DNA from: Prochlorococcus sp. AG-347-K17
GTDB taxonomy: Bacteria; Cyanobacteriota; Cyanobacteriia; PCC-6307; Cyanobiaceae
Length of the DNA: 64,000 bases
Direction of reading: 5' to 3'
Assembly (NCBI GenBank): GCA_003281385.1
Contig: QCCE01000002.1
Span: 151,676 to 215,675, forward strand
Below the pieces are notes generated by a model. The model did not search any database. It saw nothing but the letters and a program-made list of their open reading frames with translations, and was not told where the DNA came from. Made by a program: the position numbers and the translations under genes. Positions 1 to 10,087 of the stretch are shown one piece after another. How positions within the stretch are numbered: position 1 is the first letter of the stretch; every line of letters starts with the position of its first letter.

Positions 1-452
1 TACTTTCAATGTCCGTTTTGTTTATCAATAAAAATAAGCCACTTCAAATCAGAAGTAGTTCTACAGGTATAGGAGGATTTAAACTTTCAAATAGCTATCT
101 CGCAAATGATTTAGTTCAACCTGTTGAATTTTCTCATTCAGAAGAATTAGATACTTTAAGTTATCGTTCTATATTGGTAGGTTTTGTTCTTTTGACTCTC
201 GGTTTAATTTCAGGTGCAGTTTGGGCTAATGAGGCCTGGGGCACGTGGTGGAGTTGGGATCCAAAAGAAACATGGGCATTTATTTCATGGTTGTTTTATG
301 CCGCTTATCTGCACATGAGAATAAGCAAGGGATGGCAAGGACGCAAACCAGCATTATTAGCATCTACAGGCTTTTTAGTTGTTTTAGTATGTTATTTAGG
401 AGTTAATTTTTTAGGAATAGGTTTGCATAGTTATGGATGGATATTTGGGTGA
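1..452 (+). CDS. ccsA: CcsA cytochrome c biogenesis protein, 3' end only
   Basis: This is the C-terminal part (about 149 codons visible) of the System II cytochrome c maturation protein that carries heme through the thylakoid membrane to apocytochromes c6 and f. The visible part has the tryptophan-rich heme-handling WWD signature ([13 protein letters not shown]), followed by membrane segments that end in the typical GIGLHSYGW tail. The gene is open at the left edge, so its start lies outside the window; the ATG at 9 is only an internal methionine. It converges on rpe, with 21 bp between the two stop codons. Confidence 0.9.
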   Translation, partial: LSMSVLFINKNKPLQIRSSSTGIGGFKLSNSYLANDLVQPVEFSHSEELDTLSYRSILVGFVLLTLGLISGAVWANEAWGTWWSWDPKETWAFISWLFYAAYLHMRISKGWQGRKPALLASTGFLVVLVCYLGVNFLGIGLHSYGWIFG

Positions 453-473
453 TTTCCTGATCAACCAGAATAT

Positions 474-1232
474 TTATTGAGGTTCAGAAAGAACATTCCC
501 TTTTTGTGCTTCTTGTGCAACTTTTCTCAAGTCATCACATCCTTCTTTTAATGTTGGGTAAGCAAACATTCCGCTACCCGCAATAAAACAATTAGCGCCA
601 GCATCGGCACATTGTGAAATAGTCCAATTTGCTTTTATCCCCCCATCAACTTCAATATCGACATCTAAGTTTTTTTCGATAATAAAGTTTCTTATTTCTC
701 TTATTTTATTAAGCATTGTTGGTATATAAGCTTGTCCTCCAAAGCCTGGATTAACTGTCATAACCAAAACATGATCAACCATATCCATTATGTTTTTAAT
801 CATTTCAAAAGGAGTATGGGGGTTCAATGCAACAGAAGGAGATCCTCCTAAATCTCTTATCCTTCCAAGAACTCTATGCAAATGAATATTTGCTTCGGCA
901 TGAGCTATGACTATTCCTGGTTCACCATTTGCCCCTTTTGTAGCGTTTACATAAGATTCAAGCATTGTTTCACAGTTGTACTGGCTTACCATTAATTGAG
1001 TTTCAAAAGGGACATTGCAATATTTCCTGCATGCAGCAATCATTTCAGGACCAAATGTAAGATTTGGTACAAAATTTCCATCCATTACATCAAATTGAAT
1101 TCTATCTACCCCAGCTTCCTCGAGCTCTCTCACACATGCTCCCATATTTGCCCAATCTGCTGGCAAAACTGAAGGAATTATTTGAATTGGTCTATTTGCA
1201 CCAGTTAAATTTGCTTGATTTGACTCAGTCAT
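474..1232 (-). CDS. rpe: Ribulose-phosphate 3-epimerase, divergent marine-cyanobacterial type
   Basis: It interconverts ribulose-5-phosphate and xylulose-5-phosphate in the Calvin and pentose phosphate cycles. The 252-aa TIM barrel has the Rpe landmarks: IIPSVLPADW near residue 18, FDVMDGNFVPN at 47-57, the phosphate loop NPGFGGQ near 161, and EVDGGI at 194-199. The catalytic aspartates D48 and D196 are present. The two metal-ligand histidines of the family (His34 and His67 of E. coli Rpe) align with Q46 and Q79 here; the codons read CAA in both places. It is about 25 aa longer than usual, at the N-terminus, in the middle and at the C-terminus. The family call is firm; whether it needs a metal is open. 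Confidence 0.9.
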   Translation of the reverse strand: MTESNQANLTGANRPIQIIPSVLPADWANMGACVRELEEAGVDRIQFDVMDGNFVPNLTFGPEMIAACRKYCNVPFETQLMVSQYNCETMLESYVNATKGANGEPGIVIAHAEANIHLHRVLGRIRDLGGSPSVALNPHTPFEMIKNIMDMVDHVLVMTVNPGFGGQAYIPTMLNKIREIRNFIIEKNLDVDIEVDGGIKANWTISQCADAGANCFIAGSGMFAYPTLKEGCDDLRKVAQEAQKGNVLSEPQ

Positions 1233-1350
1233 TTAATTTTTAAAATATTTAATAAAGATACTATATTTAGTTATTTATTCCTAATTTCAAGTCACGGCCT
1301 GATAAAGTAACACCTGTAAAGAGTTAAAAAAAGCTTACTAGCATAATAAT

Positions 1351-1379
1351 TCTCATAAAAAATTGCATTTTATATGAGA
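1351..1379 (+). promoter_or_regulatory. Imperfect inverted repeat upstream of glpX
   Basis: TCTCATAAAA is followed after 7 nt by TTTTATATGAGA, giving a stem with a two-base bulge about 40 nt before the glpX GTG start. It could form a hairpin in a leader or be a protein-binding palindrome. There is no U-tract, so it is not a terminator. The function is unknown. Confidence 0.25.
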
Positions 1380-1419
1380 TCATACTCAAAACCTTTTAGA
1401 AAATCCCCAAAATTTAATT

Positions 1420-2421
1420 GTGAATCAAACTTTAATTCAAGAAATTCTCGAAGTTGTCGAGCAAGCAGCTATTGCCTCAGCAAAACTAACAGGACTTGGT
1501 CAAAAAGATGAAGCTGATGCTGCAGCTGTCGAAGCAATGAGATTGCGAATGGGCAAAATTGAAATGAAAGGGAAAATTGTTATTGGAGAAGGTGAAAGAG
1601 ATGAAGCACCCATGCTTTATATAGGTGAAGAGGTTGGTAGTGGAAGTGGCCCAGGGGTTGACTTTGCAGTAGATCCTTGTGAAGGAACTAATCTTTGTGC
1701 GAATAATCAAAGAGGTTCTATGGCGGTTTTAGCTGCCTCTGATACGGGTGGTCTTTTCAATGCTCCTGATTTTTACATGAACAAATTAGCAGCGCCTCCT
1801 GCGGCCAAAGGTAAAGTTGATATTAGAAATTCAGCTACTGAAAACTTGAAGATACTAAGTGATTGCTTGGGCCTTTCTATTAATGAACTTACTGTAGTTG
1901 TAATGGATAGAACAAGACATAAAGATTTAATTAAAGAGATTCGAGGATGCGGTGCAAAAGTACAACCAATTTCTGATGGTGATGTTCAAGCTGCAATTGC
2001 ATGCGGTTTTGCAGGAACTGGAACACATTGCTTGATGGGTATAGGTGCAGCTCCAGAGGGTGTTATTTCAGCTGCTGCAATGAGAGCTCTCGGCGGACAC
2101 TTTCAAGGACAACTAGTTTATGATCCGGCAATCGCTCAAACTTCTGAATGGGCTGATTACACAAAAGAAGGAAATATAAAACGTCTTAATGAAATGGGCA
2201 TAATAGATATAGATAAAATCTATGAAGCAAATGAATTGGCATCGGGAGAAAATGTTGTTTTCGCTGGAAGTGGAATAACAGATGGATTATTATTTGACGG
2301 AGTTAAATTTGAAAGGGATTGTGTTAGAACAAGTAGTCTAGTTATTAGTACATTAGATAGTACTGCAAGGTTCACAAATACTGTCCATATAAAAGATGGT
2401 GCTAAGAGTATCAGCCTTTAA
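1420..2421 (+). CDS. glpX: Class II fructose-1,6-/sedoheptulose-1,7-bisphosphatase
   Basis: This is the bifunctional bisphosphatase of the Calvin cycle, which dephosphorylates FBP and SBP and so feeds RuBP regeneration. The 333-aa protein is normal for the cyanobacterial GlpX family. The lithium-sensitive phosphatase motifs are visible as GEGERDEAP (56-64) and DPCEGT (85-90), which carry metal-binding acidic residues. Translation starts at a GTG. No in-frame ATG lies close by, and the N-terminus [17 protein letters not shown] is typical of the family. hemA follows after 18 bp, so the two may be co-transcribed. Confidence 0.95.
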   Translation: MNQTLIQEILEVVEQAAIASAKLTGLGQKDEADAAAVEAMRLRMGKIEMKGKIVIGEGERDEAPMLYIGEEVGSGSGPGVDFAVDPCEGTNLCANNQRGSMAVLAASDTGGLFNAPDFYMNKLAAPPAAKGKVDIRNSATENLKILSDCLGLSINELTVVVMDRTRHKDLIKEIRGCGAKVQPISDGDVQAAIACGFAGTGTHCLMGIGAAPEGVISAAAMRALGGHFQGQLVYDPAIAQTSEWADYTKEGNIKRLNEMGIIDIDKIYEANELASGENVVFAGSGITDGLLFDGVKFERDCVRTSSLVISTLDSTARFTNTVHIKDGAKSISL

Positions 2422-2439
2422 AAATTCACTTTTGATTTT

Positions 2440-3750
2440 ATGCATATTGTTGTCGTCGGACTGAGTCATCGCACGGCACCTGTCGAAGTGCGTGAGAAGT
2501 TAAGTATTCCTGACCAATCCATAACAGAGTCATTGAAAGCATTAAAAGCTTTCTCCGATGTATTAGAGGTGTCAATTTTAAGTACTTGTAATAGGTTGGA
2601 AATATATGCGCTAGTAAAGGATAAAAATACTGGAATTTCATCTATTAAAGAATTCATATCAGAATATTCTGGAATTATTTTTGAAGATTTAAATCCACAT
2701 CTTTTTTGCTTTAGACAGGAAGAAGCAGTTTTGCATTTGATGAAAGTCTCGGCAGGACTCGATAGCCTCGTTTTAGGGGAAGGACAAATCCTTTCGCAGG
2801 TAAAAAAAATGATGAGATTAGGTCAAGAGAATCAATCTACAGGGCCAATTCTTAATAGATTATTAACTCAATCAGTTAGTACTGGTAAAAAAGTTAGATC
2901 CGAAACAAATTTAGGAACTGGAGCTGTGTCAATCAGTTCAGCAGCGGTAGAACTAGCTCAATTAAAAATTGGACAAGAAAAGGGTTTTGACACTCTTGTA
3001 AGTTTGGAATCAGAGAACGTTCTTGTTGTTGGCGCCGGACGAATGAGTAGGCTTTTAATAACTCATTTAAAATCAAAAGGATGTCATAAACTTATCCTTT
3101 TAAATAGAAATATTGATAGAGCATTAAATCTTGCTCAAGACTTCCCTGATTTAGAGATTATTTGTAAAGGTTTAAACGAATTAGAAGAAAATATATCATT
3201 ATCTTCGCTTGTTTTCACCAGTACTGCTTCTGAAGAGCCAATTATTGACCTCACAAAAATTGAAAAAATAAATTTGAGTAATAGACTTAAATTTATTGAT
3301 ATTGGTGTGCCGAGAAATATATCTAATGATGTCAAACAACATGAATTTGTTAAATCATTTGATGTTGATGACTTACAAGAGGTCGTTTCAAGAAATCAAG
3401 AATTTAGACAGAAAATAGCAAAGGAAGCGGAATCTTTAGTTGAAGAAGAAAGGATCATTTTTCTAGAATGGTGGGCAAGTTTAGAAGCCGTTCCAGTAAT
3501 TAATAAACTTAGATCAGATTTGGAGTTAATTAGAAAAGAGGAATTGCAAAAAGCACTTAGCAGAATGGGACCAGATTTTTCGGCTAGAGAAAGAAAAGTT
3601 GTGGAAGCTCTTACTAAAGGAATAATTAATAAAATACTTCATACGCCGGTCACCAAGTTGAGAAGTCCTCAATCAAGAGAAGAAAGACAAGTTTCTTTGA
3701 AAATCGTTGAAAAATTGTTTTCTTTGGTAGAAGAGGATAAAAATAACTAA
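2440..3750 (+). CDS. hemA: Glutamyl-tRNA reductase
   Basis: It reduces glutamyl-tRNA(Glu) to glutamate-1-semialdehyde with NADPH, the first committed step of heme and chlorophyll synthesis. The N-terminal catalytic domain carries the nucleophilic Cys50 in STCNRLEIYA. GLDSLVLGEGQIL follows near 107-117, then the nucleotide-binding GAGRMS (198-203) and a helical dimerisation region at the C-terminus. At 436 aa it is full length. It lies 18 bp after glpX on the same strand. In phototrophs it is the usual control point for tetrapyrrole flux. Confidence 0.97.
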   Translation: MHIVVVGLSHRTAPVEVREKLSIPDQSITESLKALKAFSDVLEVSILSTCNRLEIYALVKDKNTGISSIKEFISEYSGIIFEDLNPHLFCFRQEEAVLHLMKVSAGLDSLVLGEGQILSQVKKMMRLGQENQSTGPILNRLLTQSVSTGKKVRSETNLGTGAVSISSAAVELAQLKIGQEKGFDTLVSLESENVLVVGAGRMSRLLITHLKSKGCHKLILLNRNIDRALNLAQDFPDLEIICKGLNELEENISLSSLVFTSTASEEPIIDLTKIEKINLSNRLKFIDIGVPRNISNDVKQHEFVKSFDVDDLQEVVSRNQEFRQKIAKEAESLVEEERIIFLEWWASLEAVPVINKLRSDLELIRKEELQKALSRMGPDFSARERKVVEALTKGIINKILHTPVTKLRSPQSREERQVSLKIVEKLFSLVEEDKNN

Positions 3751-3880
3751 CTTTTTTCGATTTATATTAAGTTTTTCCAGTGATTTATCGAAATACCTTT
3801 GTAAACTGACCATTTGTATTTCTAAATATGCCCATAATCAGGTACTTTAAATAGTTGTATATCTACCTCGATTAGATTGA

Positions 3881-5176
3881 ATGAAGCGTGTGTTGGCCAT
3901 AATCCTCGGAGGAGGAAAAGGTTCTAGACTTTACCCTCTAACAAAAATGAGGGCTAAACCTGCTGTGCCATTGGCAGGTAAGTATCGTTTGATAGATATT
4001 CCGATTAGTAATTGTATAAATTCAGGCATTGAAAAAATGTACGTATTGACCCAGTTCAATAGTGCATCTTTAAATAGACATATAGGAAGAACCTATAATT
4101 TAAATGGGCCTTTTGGCCAAGGATTTGTGGAGGTTTTAGCTGCACAACAGACTCCTGATAGTCCGAAGTGGTTTGAAGGTACTGCTGATGCTGTTAGAAA
4201 ATACCAATGGTTATTTCAAGAATGGGATGTTGATGAATATTTAATATTGTCAGGTGATCAATTGTACAGAATGGACTACAGTTTATTTGTTCAACATCAT
4301 AGAGATAATGGTGCTGATTTAACTGTTGCAGCTTTGCCTGTTGATGAAGCTCAAGCAGAAGGTTTTGGCCTAATGAGAACCGATGATGTAGGAAATATAA
4401 AAGAATTTAGTGAAAAGCCTACTGGAGAGAAGTTGAAGGCTATGGCAGTAGATACTTCAAAATTTGGATTAAGTAAAGAGTCAGCTGCCGAAAAACCATA
4501 TCTAGCCTCTATGGGGATTTACGTTTTTAGCAGAAATACTCTCTTCGATCTTCTAAATAAATTTCCTAATTATACGGATTTTGGTAAGGATATAATTCCA
4601 GAAGCCCTCAATAGAGGCGATACTCTTAAAAGTTATGTATTCGATGATTATTGGGAAGATATCGGCACAATTGGGGCATTCTTTGAGTCAAACCTTGCAT
4701 TGACTGAGCAACCAAAACCTCCATTTAGTTTTTATGATGAGAAATTTCCAATTTATACTAGACCTAGATTTTTACCCCCTTCTAAACTTGTAGATGCTCA
4801 AATTACTGATTCAATTGTTTGTGAAGGTACAATCTTGAAGTCATGCAGCATTTTACATTGTGTTTTAGGCGTAAGAAGCAGGATTGAAAGTGACTCCGTT
4901 CTTGAGGATACTCTTGTTATGGGAGCCGATTTCTTTGAATCCCCTGAAGAGAGGATTGAATTAAGAAAAGGGGGCGGAACGCCTCTTGGAGTAGGTGAAG
5001 GGACTACTGTAAAAAGAGCAATTCTTGATAAGAATACAAGAATTGGCGATAATGTCGTTATCATTAATAAAGATCGAGTAGAAGAAGCAGATAAGCCAGA
5101 ATTAGGTTTTTATATCAGAAATGGAATTGTTGTAGTAGTTAAAAATGCAACGATTGCAAACGGAACTGTTATTTAA
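3881..5176 (+). CDS. glgC: Glucose-1-phosphate adenylyltransferase (ADP-glucose pyrophosphorylase)
   Basis: It makes ADP-glucose from glucose-1-phosphate and ATP for glycogen synthesis. The N-terminal nucleotidyltransferase domain begins with the [20 protein letters not shown] loop. It contains WFEGTADAV and the sugar-binding SEKPTGEK segment. The C-terminal third is a left-handed beta-helix with the allosteric region. The 431-aa length is standard for the cyanobacterial, 3-phosphoglycerate-activated type. A 130-bp spacer separates it from hemA and probably holds its promoter. Its substrate glucose-1-phosphate is also a predicted product of the phosphorylase encoded at 54.8 kb. Confidence 0.97.
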   Translation: MKRVLAIILGGGKGSRLYPLTKMRAKPAVPLAGKYRLIDIPISNCINSGIEKMYVLTQFNSASLNRHIGRTYNLNGPFGQGFVEVLAAQQTPDSPKWFEGTADAVRKYQWLFQEWDVDEYLILSGDQLYRMDYSLFVQHHRDNGADLTVAALPVDEAQAEGFGLMRTDDVGNIKEFSEKPTGEKLKAMAVDTSKFGLSKESAAEKPYLASMGIYVFSRNTLFDLLNKFPNYTDFGKDIIPEALNRGDTLKSYVFDDYWEDIGTIGAFFESNLALTEQPKPPFSFYDEKFPIYTRPRFLPPSKLVDAQITDSIVCEGTILKSCSILHCVLGVRSRIESDSVLEDTLVMGADFFESPEERIELRKGGGTPLGVGEGTTVKRAILDKNTRIGDNVVIINKDRVEEADKPELGFYIRNGIVVVVKNATIANGTVI

Positions 5177-5270
5177 ATCTTTTCCATCATTTTTCGCTGA
5201 CATAAGTATTTTTTTTGAGCAATTTTGTTGAGTTGCAGGCACACTGTATTTATTGAGTTTTTAATTTTTT

Positions 5271-6689
5271 ATGTCCAAGGCACATTTTGGTTTAATAGGT
5301 CTTGGTGTTATGGGCGAAAATTTAGTTCTTAACGCAGAGAGAAATGGATTTTCTAGTGTAGTTTTTAATAGGACTTACTCAAAAACCGAAGAATTTTTAC
5401 AAGGTCGTGGCCTTGGGAAGAATATAGAAGGAGCTGAAACTCTTCAAGAATTTGTTAACAAGCTGGAGAGACCTAGAAGAATTTTAATGATGGTAAAAGC
5501 TGGGCCCGCAACAGATGCTGTCATTGATAATATCTCTGGATATCTCGAGGAAGGCGATTTATTAATTGATGGCGGCAACTCTCAATTTAAAGATACAGAA
5601 AGAAGGGTGAATACTCTTGAAAGTAAAAGTTTTGGATACATTGGAATGGGAGTCTCTGGAGGGGCCAAAGGAGCTTTAGAGGGTCCAAGTATGATGCCCG
5701 GTGGTACTAAGGCTTCATATGATGCAATAGAAAGCTTATTAACAAAAATGGCTGCCAAAGTTGAAGACGGACCATGTGTTGCATATGTTGGACCAGGAGG
5801 TTCAGGGCATTTTGTGAAAACTGTTCATAACGGAATTGAATATGGAATTGAACAAATACTTGCAGAAGCTTATGACCTTATGAAGAGAGTCAAAGGTATG
5901 AACGGTCAGCAAATGTCAGAGGTATTTGGTATTTGGAATAATACTGATGAATTAGCTTCTTATCTTGTTGAGATAACAGAGATTTGTCTAAATACAAAAG
6001 ATGAGAAAACTGGAGATGATGTCGTGGAAAAAATATTAGATAAAGCTGGCCAGAAAGGTACAGGGTTATGGACTGTTGTAAGTGCTCTAGAACTGGGGGT
6101 ATCAGTCCCAACTATTTATGCCTCTTTAAATGCAAGAGTAATGAGTTCTTTAAAAGAGCAACGTAGTGTGATTGAAAAAACTATTCCATCTAAAGAGATA
6201 GAGGATTTTGATTTAGGTAATATATCAGATGGAATGAAACCTTTATTTGATGCTGTAGTCCTTGCTACAATAGCTAGCTATGCCCAAGGTATGGACATTT
6301 TAAGAGAAGCATCTGCAGTATATAACTATGGATTGAATATGCCGTCAATTGCTCAAATATGGAAAGGTGGTTGCATAATTAGATCAAAATTATTAAGTAA
6401 AATTCAAGATGCCTATAACAAAGATCCTAATCTAAAAAATTTAATTTTTGATGATTGGTTCAATATTGAAATTGCGACAAGATTGGATAACTTAGCTAAA
6501 GTTGTTTCTTTATCCACAAAAGCTGGTATACCAGTCCCATGTCTATCCAGTACCTTAGATTATTTGAATAGTTATAGAACCAATAGACTTCCTCAAAACC
6601 TTGTTCAGGCAATGAGAGACTGTTTTGGCTCTCATACATATGAAAGAATTGATAAGGAAGGTAGTTTTCACACTGAATGGATGAAATGA
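5271..6689 (+). CDS. gnd: 6-phosphogluconate dehydrogenase, decarboxylating
   Basis: It oxidises 6-phosphogluconate to ribulose-5-phosphate with release of CO2 in the oxidative pentose phosphate pathway, the main night-time source of NADPH in cyanobacteria. The 472-aa protein has the dinucleotide-binding GLGVMGEN (10-17), the family signature VSGGAKGALEGPSMMPGG, and GPGGSGHFVKTVHNGIEYG, which holds the catalytic lysine. The C-terminal tail RTNRLPQNLVQAMRDCFGSH is canonical. Its 3' end overlaps pgl, so consecutive pathway enzymes are translationally coupled. Confidence 0.97.
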   Translation: MSKAHFGLIGLGVMGENLVLNAERNGFSSVVFNRTYSKTEEFLQGRGLGKNIEGAETLQEFVNKLERPRRILMMVKAGPATDAVIDNISGYLEEGDLLIDGGNSQFKDTERRVNTLESKSFGYIGMGVSGGAKGALEGPSMMPGGTKASYDAIESLLTKMAAKVEDGPCVAYVGPGGSGHFVKTVHNGIEYGIEQILAEAYDLMKRVKGMNGQQMSEVFGIWNNTDELASYLVEITEICLNTKDEKTGDDVVEKILDKAGQKGTGLWTVVSALELGVSVPTIYASLNARVMSSLKEQRSVIEKTIPSKEIEDFDLGNISDGMKPLFDAVVLATIASYAQGMDILREASAVYNYGLNMPSIAQIWKGGCIIRSKLLSKIQDAYNKDPNLKNLIFDDWFNIEIATRLDNLAKVVSLSTKAGIPVPCLSSTLDYLNSYRTNRLPQNLVQAMRDCFGSHTYERIDKEGSFHTEWMK

Positions 6690-7414
6690 TTGAAAAGGTT
6701 AAAAATGGATATACACTTAATATTTACAAAGACAAGTTAGAGCTATCTACAGCGGTTTTTAAGTTTATTAAAAGTCACATTATTCATACCTTAAAAAAGA
6801 AAGACAGGTTCAAATTTTGTGTAAGTGGAGGTTCAACTCCTAAACCTGTCTATAAGCTCTTATCAAAAAGTGATCTTAGATGGGATATGGTTGATGTCTT
6901 TTTAGGAGATGAAAGATGTGTTGATCCAAATTCAGAATTGAGTAACTCGTTAATGTTGAAGAATTCATTGTTAACTAATTTTGGATCTAAAGCTTTTTTT
7001 TATGAAATTTTCAATGATTTAAATGCTGATGATGAAGCTATAAAAAATCAATTTATTTCTAAATTATTTGAAAAATGCGGATCAAACCCTCCAACTTTTG
7101 ATTTAACATTATTAGGTCTTGGAGACGATGGTCATACAGCCTCACTATTCCCTTATCAAAAAAATAATTATGTAGATGATAATGTTATTTTTAATGAAGG
7201 TAAAGGTTTAAAAAGAATTTCATTAACTCCCAAGATTCTTTCAGCTTCTTCAAAGGTAGTATTTTTAGTTAGTGGGGCTTCTAAAAGAATTGCTCTTGAG
7301 AGGTTATTAGATGAAAAAGAGCAACCAGATAGAACACCATCAAAATTAATAAAATCTTTTAATCAAATTTCAATATTTTGTGATCAGGAATCAGCAAAAG
7401 AATTAGAAATTTAG
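6686..7414 (+). CDS. pgl: 6-phosphogluconolactonase
   Basis: It hydrolyses 6-phosphogluconolactone, the step just before Gnd. The GGSTPKPVY phosphate loop lies near residue 48. The family also shows here in GDERCVDPNSELSNS and LGLGDDGHTASLFP. An ATG at 6677 is possible, but the ATG at 6686 forms a four-base ATGA overlap with the gnd stop and is preferred, giving 242 aa. The gene follows gnd directly and surely shares its transcript. The glucosamine-6-phosphate isomerase/6-phosphogluconolactonase fold is shared with NagB, but this context favours Pgl. Confidence 0.92.
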   Translation: MIEKVKNGYTLNIYKDKLELSTAVFKFIKSHIIHTLKKKDRFKFCVSGGSTPKPVYKLLSKSDLRWDMVDVFLGDERCVDPNSELSNSLMLKNSLLTNFGSKAFFYEIFNDLNADDEAIKNQFISKLFEKCGSNPPTFDLTLLGLGDDGHTASLFPYQKNNYVDDNVIFNEGKGLKRISLTPKILSASSKVVFLVSGASKRIALERLLDEKEQPDRTPSKLIKSFNQISIFCDQESAKELEI

Positions 7415-7444
7415 TTAAAGTCTAATAATAATTTAAATTATTTA

Positions 7445-7993
7445 ATGAGTAAGAAAAAATTTTTATTTCAGAAAAAGGATTTCGATGGTTGGAAAACATT
7501 AAATGATACTGTTATGGGCGGATCAAGTTCAGCTTTTTGTGAAATTTCAAATTCGGGTTTGATATTAAAGGGTAATATTGTCGAGAAAGCAGGAGGATTT
7601 GTTAGTTGTAGATCGTCTATATATAAACCTTCTTTAAATGTATCTGAGTATTCATCCTTTGAATTAAATATTGATGGACAAGGAAGAACTTTTAAATTTG
7701 CTGTCGCTTGTGAAGATCATCTACTAGGACTAACCGAATTTATTCCGGGTGGACTTAGATGGATTAAATCATTCCCAACAAAAAAATTCGGGACAACAAA
7801 TGTTCAAATTCCTTTTAGTGAGTTAAAACCTTCAGTAAGAGCTAATAAAGTACGTTTTCCATTTAAATTCAAGCCATCTAAAATTAAAAGATTGCAACTA
7901 CTACACTCTAAGTTCGGTGATGATGGATTACTTAATAATGAGTTTAGACAGGGTTCCATAAAAGTTTTAATTAAATCAATAAGTGTTTTTTGA
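7445..7993 (+). CDS. CIA30-family (NADH:ubiquinone oxidoreductase assembly factor-like) protein
   Basis: The 182-aa beta-sandwich protein has hallmarks of the complex I intermediate-associated protein 30 family: WKTLNDTVMGGSSS near the N-terminus, GGFVSCRS, and a long run of beta strands. In mitochondria CIA30 helps assemble complex I. Cyanobacterial homologues are usually assigned only by this domain, and a role in NDH-1 or thylakoid complex assembly is inference. There is no signal peptide. It follows pgl by 30 bp and overlaps the next ORF, so it is likely part of the gnd-pgl transcript. Confidence 0.75.
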   Translation: MSKKKFLFQKKDFDGWKTLNDTVMGGSSSAFCEISNSGLILKGNIVEKAGGFVSCRSSIYKPSLNVSEYSSFELNIDGQGRTFKFAVACEDHLLGLTEFIPGGLRWIKSFPTKKFGTTNVQIPFSELKPSVRANKVRFPFKFKPSKIKRLQLLHSKFGDDGLLNNEFRQGSIKVLIKSISVF

Positions 7994-8369
7994 AAATCCA
8001 CCTAAAAATATAGAGAGCTTAATCGCTAAGTCAGCAGATTTAACAAATAAACCTTTTATTCATTCTGTGGTAAAAATAAATGGTGAATACGAATTCGAAG
8101 ATGAAGATATTGATTTAACAGTTAATATCTTATGTCGTGATAAAGAAGGTAAAAGATTAGAAATTTATGATCTTGAATTAGAACTTTTTAAATCAAATAA
8201 AGAGTTGGTTTTAGTGATCTCTAAGCTTAACTTCCCTGATGAACCAATATTATGGTGTGGAGTTAAAACATTATGGATGGATAGCAATAATGGGAAAAAA
8301 TGCAACTCACCAAAATACAGCGCCAGATTGGAAAATTTAGCAAATAGGATAAAAAGTTTTATTGATTAA
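7983..8369 (+). CDS. Conserved hypothetical protein, acidic, 128 aa
   Basis: I do not recognise a characterised family. The ORF starts at a GTG that overlaps the end of the CIA30-family gene by 11 bp, which suggests translational coupling. The product is soluble, acidic and predicted mixed alpha/beta. It has alternating hydrophobic stretches (LTVNILCRDKEGKRLEIYDL) and a conserved-looking WCGVKTLWMD motif. It ends 21 bp before the convergent ilvD stop codon. A function linked to its upstream partner is possible but unsupported. Confidence 0.6.
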   Translation: MFFENPPKNIESLIAKSADLTNKPFIHSVVKINGEYEFEDEDIDLTVNILCRDKEGKRLEIYDLELELFKSNKELVLVISKLNFPDEPILWCGVKTLWMDSNNGKKCNSPKYSARLENLANRIKSFID

Positions 8370-8390
8370 GAAAATAAAATTTGAGCTGAT

Positions 8391-10064
8391 TTATAAATCA
8401 GTAACAGCCCCTAAACTTGATGTGCTTACGATTCTCGAATATTTTGAAAGAATTCCTCTTTTATATTTTTGAATAGGTTTTACCCAATCTTTTTTTCTTT
8501 TTTCTAATTCTTCGTCAGATAAATCAACTTCAATTAGTTGTTTTACAGCATCTACTGTAATTAAATCACCTTGTTTTATTAGAGCAATATTTCCTCCTAC
8601 AGCAGCCTCTGGAGCTATGTGACCCACAACAAGACCATATGTACCCCCGCTAAATCTTCCATCGGTAATTAAAGCTACCTTCTCTCCTAGCCCTTGACCG
8701 ACAATCGCAGATGTTGGAGCTAACATTTCTCTCATGCCTGGACCTCCTACAGGACCTTCGTTTCTAATAACAACAACATCACCAGCTTTGATATCATTAT
8801 TTAATATTGATTTTAAACAATCTTCTTCACTTTCAAAAATTTTTGCGGGACCAGTTAATACAGGGTTTTTTACTCCGCTAATTTTGGCTACAGAACCTTC
8901 CCTCGCTAAGTTACCTTTTAATATCGCTAGATGTCCTTTTTTATAAAGAGGGTCATCAATGTCTCTTATGACATTTTGATTTGTTGGAGGCTTATCTGGA
9001 ATATTCTGTAAATATTCTGAGATAGTTTTGCCTTCAATGTTTTTGCAATCGCCATGAATTAATCCTGCATTCAAAAGTATTTTCATTACTTGTGGAATCC
9101 CACCTGCCTTATGAAGATCCACCGTCACATATTTACCACTCGGTTTAAGGTCACAAATAACGGGAACTTTTTGTCTGATTCTCTCAAAATCATTAATGTT
9201 GATATCTATCCCTGCAGTATTTGCAATAGCTAAGATGTGTAATACCGCATTTGTTGATCCGCCAATTGCCATAATTACTGATATTGCATTTTCAAATGCT
9301 TTCTTAGTCATTAGGTCTAGAGGTCTTATATCTTTTTCAATTGCAGAGACTAATATCTCAGCACTTTTATCTGCACTAAGTTCTTTTTCTAGATCTTCGG
9401 CAGCCATAGTGGAACTGTGAGGAAGACTTAACCCTAATACTTCAATAACCGCAGACATTGTATTTGCTGTAAACATTCCTCCGCAGCTACCAGCACCAGG
9501 AATACAATTTTTCTCAACTTGGATTAACCTCTCTTCATTAATTTTGCCTGATGTTAATTGTCCAACAGCTTCAAATGCACTAACAACAGTAAGATCTTCT
9601 CCATGTAATTTCCCAGGTTTTATTGTCCCTCCATAAATGAAAATTGAGGGGATATTCATTCTTGCAATCGCAATCATGGCACCCGGCATATTCTTATCAC
9701 ATCCACCAATAGCAAGTACTCCATCCATACTCTGAGCATTGCATGCTGTTTCAATTGAATCAGCAATAACTTCTCTTGAAACTAGGGAATATTTCATGCC
9801 CTCAGTCCCCATAGAAATGCCATCACTTACTGTTATGGTCCCGAACATCTGAGGCATCCCACCTGATCTTTTTATTGACTCTTCAGCTTTTAGAGCTAAT
9901 TTATTTAAACCCATATTGCATGGTGTTATAGTGCTGTATCCATTTGCAACTCCAATAATAGGTTTATTAAAATCTTCATCATTAAATCCAACAGCTCTTA
10001 ACATCGACCTGTTAGGGGATCTTTGCACACCTTGGGTAATTGCAGATGATCTGAGTTTATTCAT
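8391..10064 (-). CDS. ilvD: Dihydroxy-acid dehydratase
   Basis: It is the iron-sulfur dehydratase that forms 2-keto acids in branched-chain amino acid synthesis. The 557-aa protein has the three cluster cysteines expected of the family: C49 (TPCN), C122 (GGCDKNMPG) and C194 ([13 protein letters not shown]). The C-terminal domain has [19 protein letters not shown]. It uses the same supply of Fe-S clusters as other enzymes here and lies upstream, in functional terms, of leuB at 19.9 kb. The next minus-strand gene upstream is 23 bp away. Confidence 0.97.
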   Translation of the reverse strand: MNKLRSSAITQGVQRSPNRSMLRAVGFNDEDFNKPIIGVANGYSTITPCNMGLNKLALKAEESIKRSGGMPQMFGTITVSDGISMGTEGMKYSLVSREVIADSIETACNAQSMDGVLAIGGCDKNMPGAMIAIARMNIPSIFIYGGTIKPGKLHGEDLTVVSAFEAVGQLTSGKINEERLIQVEKNCIPGAGSCGGMFTANTMSAVIEVLGLSLPHSSTMAAEDLEKELSADKSAEILVSAIEKDIRPLDLMTKKAFENAISVIMAIGGSTNAVLHILAIANTAGIDININDFERIRQKVPVICDLKPSGKYVTVDLHKAGGIPQVMKILLNAGLIHGDCKNIEGKTISEYLQNIPDKPPTNQNVIRDIDDPLYKKGHLAILKGNLAREGSVAKISGVKNPVLTGPAKIFESEEDCLKSILNNDIKAGDVVVIRNEGPVGGPGMREMLAPTSAIVGQGLGEKVALITDGRFSGGTYGLVVGHIAPEAAVGGNIALIKQGDLITVDAVKQLIEVDLSDEELEKRKKDWVKPIQKYKRGILSKYSRIVSTSSLGAVTDL

Positions 10065-10087
10065 ATTATTTGAGAACCTGTTTTATT

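Noticed and set aside
4798..5064. 88-codon minus-strand ORF inside glgC
   Set aside because: It is a shadow of the glgC beta-helix region, with no plausible start context or family.
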